Positions 1 to 8,721 of a DNA stretch of 64,000 nt are shown here, one piece after another. Made by a program: the position numbers and the translations under genes. This DNA comes from Gemmatimonadetes bacterium SCN 70-22 (GTDB taxonomy: Bacteria; Gemmatimonadota; Gemmatimonadetes; Gemmatimonadales; Gemmatimonadaceae): the NCBI GenBank assembly GCA_001724275.1, contig MEDZ01000003.1, positions 157,230 to 221,229 on the forward strand, read 5' to 3'. Position 1 is the stretch's first letter. Each line of letters opens with the position of its first letter. The notes under the pieces are model-generated. The model did not search any database. It was not told where the DNA came from and worked only from the letters and a program-made list of their open reading frames with translations.

Positions 1-161
1 AGCGCCAGCGCCAGGAGCGCGAAGGCGAATCCACCGATGACCGGCGCCGGGATGTTGAAGCGGTCGAGGAGGGTCACGCGACGGCGGATGCCGTACCCGA
101 CGAAGAGGACGACGGCGGCGAGTGCCACGGTCTGGATCGGATCGAGCTGCAATGTGGGCAC
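1..161 (-). CDS. gltS: Sodium/glutamate symporter GltS, N-terminal fragment cut by window edge
   Basis: Reading the minus strand down to base 1 gives about 53 residues that look like the start of GltS, the inner-membrane Na+/glutamate carrier. A short Leu-Asp leader is followed by a hydrophobic helix (VALAAVVLFVGYGI), a basic turn (RRRVTLLDRFN) and the family-typical IPAPVIGG leading into a second helix. E. coli GltS has the same spacing, with Met-X-X-Leu-Asp, a helix and then IPEPVAGG. No ATG is available: the start is GTG at 161 or TTG at 152, and TTG best matches the E. coli length. The rest lies left of the window. Identification rests on the N-terminus only. Confidence 0.6.
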   Translation of the reverse strand, partial: MPTLQLDPIQTVALAAVVLFVGYGIRRRVTLLDRFNIPAPVIGGFAFALLALA

Positions 162-505
162 GCGCGACGGGAGATCGGGGACGACAGCTGCCGGAAGTCT
201 GGCGGGCGGAAGTCCGCGCAATATGGGCGCATGCACGCACAACCGGCGAGGCCCCAACGGCCGATGGGGACGATCTGCGCCGAGGGTGCGAGGGCGACGC
301 GCGTCGGAGCGGCATTCGAGGCCTCTCCGACGCTGCCGTCCGCCGACGGGAATGTCGCGTCCCCGCTGCGTCCCGACGACGCGCTCGGTCGGGCGCGCCG
401 TGACGTGCGCCGTGACGCACGCCGCCGCTAGGCGGATGCAAGCCGGGCCGATGCCCGTGCGTGCTCGAACGAGTCAAGCACGCACGAGCGGCCTGCGTTC
501 GGACG
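162..505. other. Intergenic region between gltS start and FAS1 gene end
   Basis: I find no convincing gene in these 344 bases. They hold the upstream region of the GltS-like gene and, at 456-486, a perfect 10-bp hairpin that follows the FAS1 gene. Confidence 0.5.
456..486 (-). terminator. Hairpin after the FAS1 gene
   Basis: CGTGCGTGCT and AGCACGCACG form a perfect 10-bp stem around an 11-base loop, about 20 bases beyond the FAS1 stop codon. There is no T tract, so it may act only as a 3' stabiliser. Confidence 0.45.
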
Positions 506-1068
506 CTACTTGGCTGCCGGGAGGATCACCGCGTCGACGACATGCACGATCCCGTTGGAACCGCGCACCGACGCCACGATCTTGGCGCCATCGACGGTGA
601 TCTCGTTGCCCGACTTCTTGATCGTCACCGATCCGCCGTCGGCCATGCTGAGGGTCATCCCTTGGTGAGATCCGCGGCCTCGAACACCGAGGTCGTCACG
701 TGGTGCTGCAGGATGCCGCGCAGCTTGTCGACGTTGGCAGGCTTGAGCAGGTCTTCCACCGTCCCCTTGGGGAGCTTGTCGAAGGCCGCGTTGGTGGGGG
801 CGAAGACGGTGAATGGTCCTGCATTTGCCAGCGCGTTCACGAGGTCGGCCGCCTTGAGGGCGGTGACGAGGGTGGTGTGATCGGCGGAGCCGACGGCGAT
901 CTTCACCACGTCCTTCTGTGATTCGTCATCCTGGACGGCCGCTTGACCGCCAACAGGGGCAGCGTCCGGCGTGGCAGCGGCGGGCGTTCCTCCTTCCTCC
1001 TTCGCGGGGGAACAGGCGAGGGTGAGGGCCGTCGTCAGGAGGAGCGTGAGGAAGGGGCGCGTTGTCAT
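506..1068 (-). pseudogene. FAS1 (fasciclin) lipoprotein, single-base frameshift
   Basis: The product begins with a lipoprotein signal (hydrophobic stretch then LACSPA, Cys about residue 20), then a low-complexity linker and a FAS1 adhesion domain (VDLVNALANAGPFTVFAPTN, later LRGILQHHV). The first frame ends at a TGA (655-657) just after LTKG. The missing half of the domain continues at once in another frame (GMTLSMADGGSVTIKK through SNGIVHVVDAVILP) to a TAG at 506-508. The break falls on a run of three G on the coding strand (659-661). One extra G would restore a FAS1 protein of about 187 residues. Either the gene is freshly broken or phase-variable, or the sequence lacks one base. FAS1 lipoproteins are usually surface adhesion or matrix proteins. 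Confidence 0.75.
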
Positions 1069-1230
1069 GAGGGTTCTGTCCTGTGGGCGGGAATGCCGCG
1101 CAAGCCATGCAGTATTGCGCGCAATGGCGATGATGTACCGGCCGCATCGCTGCGTCCGTAGGGGACTCCACGTAGCGGATGTCGGCGCGGAGGCGCGGCC
1201 ATGGCCGGGAGATCCCCTGCGTGAAAGCGA

Positions 1231-1260
1231 ACCGGCCACCCGCGTAAATGGGTGGCCGGT
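1231..1260 (-). terminator. Terminator of the argG-argH unit
   Basis: ACCGGCCACCC pairs perfectly with GGGTGGCCGGT (11 bp, 8-base loop), about 40 bases beyond the argH stop. On the minus strand a moderately T-rich stretch follows. Confidence 0.6.
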
Positions 1261-1299
1261 ATGGCAGCTTTTCTGGAGTTAGGGTGGTCGTGGCGCACC

Positions 1300-2766
1300 C
1301 TATCGATGGTGTGGCTCTCCCTGCGATGACGAGGTGTCGAGCGCTGCGCGTGCCCGTTCGATCTGTGTCCTGACCGCGCCCGGGCCGGTTCCTCCTTCGA
1401 CGTCGCGCCGCACAAGGGACCGCTCGGGAGACAACGCATCGTACACGTCGTCGCCGAACGCGGCATGTGCGCGAGCGTATGCGGCACGCGGGAGCGCGTG
1501 CAGCTCGAGCCCGGTGGCCTCGCACTCGCGCACGAGCGCGCCGACCGCCTTGTGCGCTTCGCGAAACGCGACCCCCTTCTCCACCAGGTAGTCGGCCAGG
1601 TCGGTCGCCATCATGGCGCTCGAGACCGCGGCACGCATGCGTTCCCGGTCGAAGGTGAGTTCCTCCACCGCGCCGGCGACGGCCGGCAGGACAAGGAGCA
1701 GGGTGTCCACGGCGCCGAACATCGCGCGCTTGTCGTCCTGCAGGTCCTTGTTGTATCCGCTGGGGAGTCCCTTCAGCGTGCCCAACAGGGAGACGAGGTC
1801 ACCCATCAGGCGTCCTGCCGAGCCTCGCGCGATCTCGAGGGCGTCGGGGTTGCGCTTCTGGGGCATCATGCTCGAGCCCGTGGAGTAGCCGTCGCCGAAC
1901 CTCACGAAGGCGAACTCGCTCGACCCGAACAGGATGAGGTCTTCCGCCAGCTTCGAGAGATGTGTTGCCATCATCGAGCAGGCAAAGACGACCTCGACCA
2001 CGAAGTCGCGGTCGGCGACGGCGTCGATCGAATTGGGCGAGACCGCTTCGAACCCCAGCGCGTCCTTGAGGAAGGTGCGGGAAATGGGGAAGGCGCAGCC
2101 CGCCACCGCCCCCGACCCCAGTGGGAGCGAGGCCGCACTGCGCGCGGCCACCGCCAGCCGCAGCCGGTCGCGCTCGAGGGGCCAGAAGTGCGAGAGCACC
2201 CAGTGCGCCGCCGAGACCGGGATGGCGCGCTGCATGTGCGTGTAGGCCGGGAGTATGGCTTCCTGCAACCCCTCCGCGTGCGCGAGCAGGACCGCCTGCA
2301 CCTCGCGGACGGCGCCGTCGAGGCGCTGGCAGGCGTCCATCGCCCACATCCGGGAGGCGGTCGCCACCTGGTCGTTGCGCGAGCGTCCGGTGTGCAACTT
2401 GGATGCGACCGCACCCGCCTCCTCGTGGAGGAGGCGGTCGATCATGGTATGGATATCCTCGTCAGAGTCGATCGGCACCTCGCCCGCCGCGAGTCGCCCG
2501 GCGACCCTGTCGAGGCCTGCGCCGATGTCCGTGCTCTCCTCACTCGTCAGGATGCCGGCGCGGCTCAGTGCGGTGGCCCACGCCTTCGAGAGCCTGACGT
2601 CGAAGGGCCACAGCCGGAAGTCGATCCCGATGGAGCGGTTGACGGCGTCCATGATGGCCGCCGACCGGGCGTTGAAGCGGCCGCCCCACAGACGGTGACC
2701 CCCGGCAGGCGTTGCGCCTGCCGGGGGAGTGGTCGACGGTCGAGGGGTACCGGCAGGGTCGCTCAC
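1300..2766 (-). CDS. argH: Argininosuccinate lyase
   Basis: 488 residues. It splits argininosuccinate into arginine and fumarate, the last step of arginine synthesis in the cytoplasm. Family marks include LWGGRF near residue 26, the HTGRSRND loop, [10 protein letters not shown] and the fumarase/ASL signature [11 protein letters not shown] carrying the catalytic loop serine. The start is taken as GTG 2764-2766, which overlaps the argG stop by four bases (GTGA) and implies translational coupling. The first 25 residues are a Pro/Ala/Thr-rich extension not expected in the family. This extension encodes a perfect 13-bp hairpin (2699-2727), and no in-frame ATG or GTG lies between the hairpin and LWGGRF. 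Length is otherwise normal. Confidence 0.95.
   Translation of the reverse strand: MSDPAGTPRPSTTPPAGATPAGGHRLWGGRFNARSAAIMDAVNRSIGIDFRLWPFDVRLSKAWATALSRAGILTSEESTDIGAGLDRVAGRLAAGEVPIDSDEDIHTMIDRLLHEEAGAVASKLHTGRSRNDQVATASRMWAMDACQRLDGAVREVQAVLLAHAEGLQEAILPAYTHMQRAIPVSAAHWVLSHFWPLERDRLRLAVAARSAASLPLGSGAVAGCAFPISRTFLKDALGFEAVSPNSIDAVADRDFVVEVVFACSMMATHLSKLAEDLILFGSSEFAFVRFGDGYSTGSSMMPQKRNPDALEIARGSAGRLMGDLVSLLGTLKGLPSGYNKDLQDDKRAMFGAVDTLLLVLPAVAGAVEELTFDRERMRAAVSSAMMATDLADYLVEKGVAFREAHKAVGALVRECEATGLELHALPRAAYARAHAAFGDDVYDALSPERSLVRRDVEGGTGPGAVRTQIERARAALDTSSSQGEPHHR
2699..2727 (-). promoter_or_regulatory. 13-bp perfect hairpin inside the argH 5' coding region
   Basis: CCCCCGGCAGGCG and CGCCTGCCGGGGG pair perfectly around a three-base loop. 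It starts about 40 bases into argH, in the non-conserved N-terminal extension and directly before the conserved LWGGRF. It looks like a terminator but lies in an open frame, so it could set the argG:argH ratio by pausing or premature termination. Confidence 0.45.
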
Positions 2767-4028
2767 GCGTACGCGAGCGTCGTGTCCTTCGCCCCCTCGC
2801 CTTCCTGCTTGTGGTGCTGCTTGAGCTCCAGGTCCTTGAGCGCGCGCACGCGCATGGGGAGGCCGTAAAGGCGGATGAAGCCAGCTGCATCCGACTGCTG
2901 GTACACGCCGTCGTCCTCGCCAAACGTGACGAAGCGCTCGTCGTAGAGCGCCTGCTCCGAGGCGCGCCCCGCGACGACGATGTTCCCCTTGTAGAGGCGA
3001 AGCGTCACGGTGCCCGTTACGCGCGCCTGCACCACGTTGACGAAGGCGTCGTACGCCTCCCGTTCGGTGGTCCACCAACGCCCCTCGTAGACGAGATCGG
3101 CGTAACGCGGCGAGATGACGTCCTTGGCGGCGATGGTGCGCCGGTCCAGAACCAGCATCTCGAGCTCGCTCAGCGCGGTGTACAGCAGGGTCCCGCCCGG
3201 CGTCTCGTACACGCCGCGCGACTTCATCCCGATGAGGCGATCCTCGACGATGTCGGCGCGTCCGATCCCGTGCCGCCCGCCGATCCTGTTGAGCGCCATG
3301 ATGAGCTCGACCGGGCCGAGCTTCTCGCCATTCACCGCGACCGGCGTCCCGCGCTCGAAGCCGATCGTCACGAGCTCGGCCTCGTTGGGGGCGTCCTCGG
3401 GATCGGTGGTGAGCATGAACATGTCCTTCAGCGGCGCCTGATTCGGGTCTTCGAGGACACCGCCTTCGTGCGAGATGTGCCAGAGATTGCGATCGCGTGA
3501 GTAGATCTTCTTGGTGGTCGCGGCCACCGGGATGTTGCGTTCGGCCGCGTAGGCGAGCGCGTCCTCGCGCGAGCGGATCGTCCACGACGGCTCGCGCCAC
3601 GGGGCGATGACCTTGAGGTCGGGGGCGAAGGTCATGTACGTCAGCTCGAAGCGCACCTGATCGTTCCCCTTGCCGGTGCAGCCATGCGCGAGCGCGGTCG
3701 CGCCGACCTTGCGGGCGACATCGACCTGGCGCTTGGCGATGATCGGGCGGGCCATCGAGGTACCGAGGAGGTACTTGCGATTGTAGATCGCGCCGGCGCG
3801 AAGCGTCGGATAGATGAAGTCCTCCACGAACTCCTTGCGGAGGTCCTCCACATAGCACTCGGCGGCACCCGAGGCGATGGCCTTCTCGACGACCCCCTTG
3901 AGTTCGTCCTCCCCCTGACCGACGTCGGCCGCAACGCAGACCACGCGCGCGTCATAGTGCTCGCGCAGCCAGGGGACGATGATCGAAGTATCAAGCCCGC
4001 CGGAGTAGGCGAGGGCGATGGTCTGCAT
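2763..4028 (-). CDS. argG: Argininosuccinate synthase
   Basis: 421 residues. It joins citrulline and aspartate with ATP to argininosuccinate. The PP-loop AYSGGLDTS sits at residues 8-16, followed by ADVGQGED, the [12 protein letters not shown] substrate loop and [15 protein letters not shown], all typical of ArgG. The ATG at 4026-4028 gives the usual N-terminus ([11 protein letters not shown]). argG is the middle gene of argR-argG-argH, and its stop is embedded in the argH start. Its frame stays open upstream through a poly-C tract, so a one-base change there could fuse it to ArgR. A candidate promoter lies at 4072-4099, just beyond the end of argR. Confidence 0.97.
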   Translation of the reverse strand: MQTIALAYSGGLDTSIIVPWLREHYDARVVCVAADVGQGEDELKGVVEKAIASGAAECYVEDLRKEFVEDFIYPTLRAGAIYNRKYLLGTSMARPIIAKRQVDVARKVGATALAHGCTGKGNDQVRFELTYMTFAPDLKVIAPWREPSWTIRSREDALAYAAERNIPVAATTKKIYSRDRNLWHISHEGGVLEDPNQAPLKDMFMLTTDPEDAPNEAELVTIGFERGTPVAVNGEKLGPVELIMALNRIGGRHGIGRADIVEDRLIGMKSRGVYETPGGTLLYTALSELEMLVLDRRTIAAKDVISPRYADLVYEGRWWTTEREAYDAFVNVVQARVTGTVTLRLYKGNIVVAGRASEQALYDERFVTFGEDDGVYQQSDAAGFIRLYGLPMRVRALKDLELKQHHKQEGEGAKDTTLAYA

Positions 4029-4071
4029 GGGTATGCTCCGAAATAGAGATAAACTTTCACCTATCCTGCAT

Positions 4072-4095
4072 AATCTACCAACCTGCCGCTGCCCG

Positions 4096-4099
<4 letters not shown>
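4072..4099 (-). promoter_or_regulatory. Candidate argG promoter
   Basis: On the minus strand a TTGACG (-35, 4099-4094) is separated by 16 bases from TAGATT (-10, 4077-4072). The predicted start lies near 4065, about 35 bases before the argG ATG. The -35 overlaps the argR stop codon. Downstream AT-rich sequence with a TGCATAAT half-site resembles part of an ARG box, so ArgR control is plausible but not clear. Confidence 0.45.
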
Positions 4100-4641
<542 letters not shown>

Positions 4642-4805
4642 GGGAGTCGAGAGATGAGGGACGTGATGGTGCCAGAGATTAGCGCGTCCCCCCCGAGCCA
4701 ACCACCCCTGTGGCGACCGTCCGCTGCCGACCGCCTCGGCGAGACTCGCCTTTCGAGCGAGTCAGTCGGCTCCAACTCCGGTTTCGTTTGCCGGCCGGGA
4801 GGCAA

Positions 4806-4841
4806 TTGACAGAAGGCCGCTGACTGAATATGCATTCATCG
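4806..4841 (+). promoter_or_regulatory. argC promoter with ARG-box operator
   Basis: TTGACA (4806-4811), a 17-base spacer and TATGCA (4829-4834) place the transcription start at or next to the argC GTG (4841), so the mRNA should be leaderless. The perfect palindrome TGAATATGCATTCA (4825-4838) covers the -10 and matches the ARG-box pattern TGAAT-N4-ATTCA, so ArgR binding would block RNA polymerase directly. Confidence 0.75.
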
Positions 4842-5800
4842 TGCATAGAATTCCTGTCGGAGTCTTCGGGGCGAGCGGATATGCGGGGCGAGAGCTCTGC
4901 GCGCTCATCAACGCCCACCCCCAGCTCGAGCTGGTCTACGCGACCGCCAACGCCCACCGTGGCGAACGCGCGCGCCTGGGCGCACGCGACGTCACCTTCA
5001 TTGCAACCGACGACGCGCCGATCGCGAAGGCCGAGGTGGTCTTCAGCGCCCTTCCGCATGGTGCCTCGGCTACGTGGGTCGAGCGCGCTCGTCGCGAGGG
5101 TGTGCGGGCCATCGACCTCTCGAGCGACCTGCGGCCGGGACACACGACGCAGCCGGTGCCGTATGGGTTGACCGAGGTCAATCGCGAGCAGCTGCGTGGC
5201 GCGGAATTGATCGCCAACCCGGGGTGCTATCCCACGGCGGCGCTGCTGGCGCTCGTGCCCCTCCTGTCACGCGGGCTGGTGAAGCCGGGCTCCGCGATCG
5301 TGGTGGACGCTGCCAGCGGGGTGACCGGCGCGGGCAACTCCCCGAAGCCGGAGCTCCTCTTCGGCGAGGTGACCGAGAACTATCGCGCCTATGGGGTGGG
5401 GAACGAGCACCGGCACCTTCCGGAGATGCGCTCGCTGCTGAACAGCTTCGAGGCGGACGCCGATCTCCTGTTCACGCCGCACCTCCTCCCGGTGGCGCGC
5501 GGGATTCTCTCCACCATCACGGTGCAGCTGACCGAAGAGCTGGGGCAGCCGCTCGCCATCTGGCATGAGCACTTCGCCGGGGAGCGCTTCATCGAGATCA
5601 CCGAGCAGCTCCCGGCGCTCCGCGACGTGGCCCATCGCAACACCGTGCGGATCACCGTGCGGGAGGCGCACGGGCTGCGGACGCCGACGCTCATCGTCCT
5701 GTCGGCGATCGACAACCTGGTGAAGGGAGCGGCGGGACAGGCGCTCCAGAACGCCAACGTCTCGCTCGGGCTGCCGGAGGAGCTGGGGTTGCCGCTGTGA
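4841..5800 (+). CDS. argC: N-acetyl-gamma-glutamyl-phosphate reductase
   Basis: 319 residues. It reduces N-acetylglutamyl phosphate to the semialdehyde with NADPH. The nucleotide-binding GASGYAGRE lies at residues 10-18, the catalytic cysteine is about residue 129 in NPGCYPTA, and HRHLPEM and AIDNLVKGAAGQA are family marks. The GTG start at 4841 coincides with the predicted transcription start and no ribosome site is visible. argB begins inside the last codons (GTGA overlap at 5797-5800). The related LysY/ArgC-like enzymes of amino-group-carrier pathways are similar, but the argG/argH/argR context favours arginine. Confidence 0.95.
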   Translation: MHRIPVGVFGASGYAGRELCALINAHPQLELVYATANAHRGERARLGARDVTFIATDDAPIAKAEVVFSALPHGASATWVERARREGVRAIDLSSDLRPGHTTQPVPYGLTEVNREQLRGAELIANPGCYPTAALLALVPLLSRGLVKPGSAIVVDAASGVTGAGNSPKPELLFGEVTENYRAYGVGNEHRHLPEMRSLLNSFEADADLLFTPHLLPVARGILSTITVQLTEELGQPLAIWHEHFAGERFIEITEQLPALRDVAHRNTVRITVREAHGLRTPTLIVLSAIDNLVKGAAGQALQNANVSLGLPEELGLPL

Positions 5801-6561
5801 CGACGCGCGTGATCAAGATCGGCGGGCGTGCCCAGGGCGACCCGGGCCTCGCCCCCGCCATCGCGTCGGCCGTGGCGCGCGGGGACCGTGTGTGCGTCGT
5901 CCACGGTGGCGGCGACGAGGTCTCGCAGCTGCAACGCCAGCTGGGGGCGGAGCCGGCGTTCCACAATGGCCGCCGCGTCACGACCGAGGGCGACCTGCTG
6001 GTCGTGCGGATGGTCCTGTCGGCCACGGTGAACAAGCGCCTGGTCGGCGCGCTCGCCGCCGCCGGGCTTGCCGCCGCGGGCATCTCGGGCGAGGACGGCG
6101 GACTCCTGACGTGCCGCCTCTTCGCCGATGGTGCGCTCGGGGCGGTGGGCGAGCCGGAGATCGTGAATCCCGCGCTCGTGCACGCACTCTTCGCCGGCGG
6201 GTTCGTCCCCGTCATCTCGCCGGTCGGACGCTTTGCGGACGGCAGCGGCTGCAACGTGAACGGTGACGACGCGGCCGCTGCCATCGCCGCGGCGTTGGGC
6301 GCCGACGAACTCGTCCTGGTGGCCGATGTCCCGGGTGTCCTCGACGCAGGGGGCGCGGTCATTCCGCAGCTGGACAGCGACGGGATGGCCGACCTGGTCG
6401 CCAGCGGCGGGGCAAAGGGGGGGATGATCGCCAAGCTCGAGTCCGCCCGTCGCGCCCTGGACGGCGGCGTGGGGCGAGTGCGCGTCGGCAACCTGGCAGC
6501 GATTCCCGATGCGAGCGCCGGCACCACCCTCGTCGCGCACGCCGAGCGACGATCGCGATAG
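5797..6561 (+). CDS. argB: Acetylglutamate kinase
   Basis: 254 residues, amino-acid kinase fold. It phosphorylates N-acetylglutamate. Visible marks are IKIGG at residues 5-9, VHGGGDEVS, GRRVTTEGDLL, NVNGDDAAAAIA, ADVPGVLD and the C-terminal GGAKGGMIAKLESA. The start GTG overlaps the argC stop by four bases, so translation is coupled. Length is at the short end for ArgB. A [LysW]-linked kinase is the nearest alternative, but no LysW-type carrier is visible nearby. Confidence 0.92.
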   Translation: MTTRVIKIGGRAQGDPGLAPAIASAVARGDRVCVVHGGGDEVSQLQRQLGAEPAFHNGRRVTTEGDLLVVRMVLSATVNKRLVGALAAAGLAAAGISGEDGGLLTCRLFADGALGAVGEPEIVNPALVHALFAGGFVPVISPVGRFADGSGCNVNGDDAAAAIAAALGADELVLVADVPGVLDAGGAVIPQLDSDGMADLVASGGAKGGMIAKLESARRALDGGVGRVRVGNLAAIPDASAGTTLVAHAERRSR

Positions 6562-6689
6562 GCTGCGGGACGAGCCTCGCCCGCCCGTCGCGAACCGGCG
6601 CCCGCAACCTTCGCCACCCCGTTCCACCCGTCGCTCCCTCCCCGTTCGCCTGCCCTCTGCCCTCCCTCCTCTCGTCTCCGAGGTTTCCG

Positions 6690-7880
6690 ATGCCTGCTTC
6701 CGTCGCCTCGCATCCCGCGACCGATGCCCTGCTCCCCGTGTACAAGCGCGCACCGATGGAGCTGGTGCGTGGCGAGGGCGTGGAACTCATCGACAGCGAA
6801 GGCAAGCGCTATCTCGACTTCACCAGCGGGATCGCGGTGAACGCGCTGGGCTACGGCGACGCGCAGCTTCAGGAGGTCATCAGGCGGGCTGCCGAGGGGC
6901 TGATTCACGTGTCGAACCTGTTCCGAACCGCGCCAGGCGAGCAGCTGGCGGACAAGCTGGTCGCAACCTCGTTCGCCGACCGCGTCTTCTTCGCCAATTC
7001 TGGCGCGGAAGCGAACGAGGGGGCCTTCAAGTTCGCGCGCCGCTGGGCACGCAACGTCGGTGGGCCAGCCAAGCACGAGATCTTCTCGCTGCGCGGAGCG
7101 TTTCACGGGCGTCTCTTCGGCACGGTTGCCGCCACCGATCGCCCCCAGTACCGCATGCCGTTCCGCCCGCTGGCGGGAGGCATCTCGATCCTCGAGCGCG
7201 ACCTGGACGACCTCGACATCTCGCTCAACTCCGAGACGACGGCTGCCCTCATCCTCGAGCCGATCCAGGGCGAAGGGGGGGTGCGAGTGTTCGAGGCGGA
7301 CTTCGTGCGCGCCGTGCGCCAGCTGACGCAGGAGCGTCGCATTGCGCTCATCTTCGACGAGATCCAGTGCGGACTGGGGCGCACCGGGCACCTGTATGCC
7401 CACGAACGGTTGGGGGTCACGCCGGACATCATGACGCTGGCCAAGCCGATTGCCGGCGGACTCCCCATGGGGGCGATCCTCGCGACCGACGAGATCGCCT
7501 CGGCCCTGCAGCCGGGCGAGCATGGGACGACGTTCGGCGGTGGGCCGTTCGTCGCCACCGTGGCCCTGCACGTCTTCGAGCGACTGTCGGATCCGCAGCT
7601 CCTGGCGCACGTGCGCGAGGTAGGGGCGTGGTTCGGGGACCAGCTGCACGGGATTGCCGCGCGCACGGCGCGCGCGCGCGCCGTGCGCGGCGCGGGCCTC
7701 ATGTGGGGGATCGACGTCGTGGAGCCGGCGGCCGAAATCATCGCACGCGCGCGGGAGGCGGGGCTCCTCCTCGTCTCAGCTGGCGAGCACACCGTGCGCC
7801 TGCTCCCGCCACTGGTCGCGACACGCGAGGAGCTCGCGCGCGGGTTGACCATTCTCGAAGGGGTGATGGCCGCGGGGTAG
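6690..7880 (+). CDS. argD: Acetylornithine aminotransferase
   Basis: 396 residues, class III PLP aminotransferase. It converts N-acetylglutamate semialdehyde to acetylornithine using glutamate. Marks are FTSGIAVNALGYGD, FANSGAEANEGAFKFAR, IFDEIQCGLGRTG and the PLP lysine at about residue 252 in LAKPIAGGLPMGA. It is third in argCBD, 128 bases after argB. That gap is very pyrimidine-rich and holds no obvious promoter. The ATG at 6690 gives the usual N-terminus. Enzymes for acetylation and for ornithine carbamoyl transfer are not in the window. Confidence 0.94.
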   Translation: MPASVASHPATDALLPVYKRAPMELVRGEGVELIDSEGKRYLDFTSGIAVNALGYGDAQLQEVIRRAAEGLIHVSNLFRTAPGEQLADKLVATSFADRVFFANSGAEANEGAFKFARRWARNVGGPAKHEIFSLRGAFHGRLFGTVAATDRPQYRMPFRPLAGGISILERDLDDLDISLNSETTAALILEPIQGEGGVRVFEADFVRAVRQLTQERRIALIFDEIQCGLGRTGHLYAHERLGVTPDIMTLAKPIAGGLPMGAILATDEIASALQPGEHGTTFGGGPFVATVALHVFERLSDPQLLAHVREVGAWFGDQLHGIAARTARARAVRGAGLMWGIDVVEPAAEIIARAREAGLLLVSAGEHTVRLLPPLVATREELARGLTILEGVMAAG

Positions 7881-7911
7881 GCAACTGCGGCCCCCGCATC
7901 GCCCCCTGCGT

Positions 7912-8568
7912 TCAGAACGCGATGCCGATGGTGATGGGGATCGTGCGCATGTCGTTGAAGCGCGCCTTCCCTTCACCGATCGAGAGGTTCTGCAGGCGTC
8001 CCTCGACGAAGCCGGTCAGCGAGCGGAGGCGGACGCGGACTCCTGCACCGCCATTGTAGGTCAGCGCCGTGTCGCTCACGTCGTTGGCCGACTCGGTTGC
8101 TCCGGTGCTCAGCCGGCTGGCGCCGACTCCGCCGATGAGATAGAAACCGCCGACCAGCGGGAGCTCGATGTTTCCGATGAGGCCGAGCGCCGATGACACG
8201 CCGCTCCCGCCACTTCCGTCACCCGGGATGGTGCGCGCGAGCAGCGGCACGGGGGTGCGTTCGTCGAGTGACGGGGCCACGGCGAGCGGCACGACCTCGG
8301 CAACGCGGTTCTTGAGCGAGAAGCGCTGGTAGCTGACCTCGGGGCGCAAGCGGATTCCCTGCCCTGCGAACCTGACGATCAGGGAGACGTCTCCGTGGAT
8401 GCCGAGCTTGTGGTAATCCCCGAAGGCGCCGGTCGGGAGCGCCGTACCTGCGGACACCACGACGGACACCGGGCGTGACGGTTCGGCATGCCACTGGGCC
8501 CGCAATGGAACGGTCACCATGCTGCTGGCGGCGAGCATCATCAGGGCGATCGACGAGGTGTGTGTCAT
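7912..8568 (-). CDS. Secreted outer-membrane beta-barrel protein
   Basis: 218 residues with a signal peptide (about 1-24, ending at LRAQ). The rest is alternating beta strands (VSVVVSAGTALPTGAFGDYH, IRLRPEVSYQRF, FYLIGGVGASRL) ending in an aromatic residue (IGIAF), as expected for an eight-stranded outer-membrane barrel of the OmpW/porin-like type. Ligand is unknown. It converges with argD, with 31 bases between the stop codons, and is divergent from the phosphatase gene. Confidence 0.65.
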   Translation of the reverse strand: MTHTSSIALMMLAASSMVTVPLRAQWHAEPSRPVSVVVSAGTALPTGAFGDYHKLGIHGDVSLIVRFAGQGIRLRPEVSYQRFSLKNRVAEVVPLAVAPSLDERTPVPLLARTIPGDGSGGSGVSSALGLIGNIELPLVGGFYLIGGVGASRLSTGATESANDVSDTALTYNGGAGVRVRLRSLTGFVEGRLQNLSIGEGKARFNDMRTIPITIGIAF

Positions 8569-8721
8569 GCGGGACTCCGTGAAGCCGGGGCGGCGCGAGC
8601 ACGACGCGGCGGGTGGCAGGGCCGGTGTGCGACCTCATGCAAATGTACGGATCCTTGACGGCCCTCCACCACGCCCCGGCGCTAGATTCCGAGATCGTCC
8701 ACCCCGGGGTCACAGTTTCCC

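Noticed and set aside
1300-3858. An 852-codon open frame on the minus strand covering argH and much of argG
   Set aside because: Only the argH half has family motifs. The upstream part is an out-of-frame shadow of argG, and the coupled GTG at 2766 explains the start.
5797-6561. LysZ-type kinase of the LysW-carrier pathway
   Set aside because: No LysW-like carrier nearby, and argC, argD, argG, argH and argR flank it; arginine route preferred.
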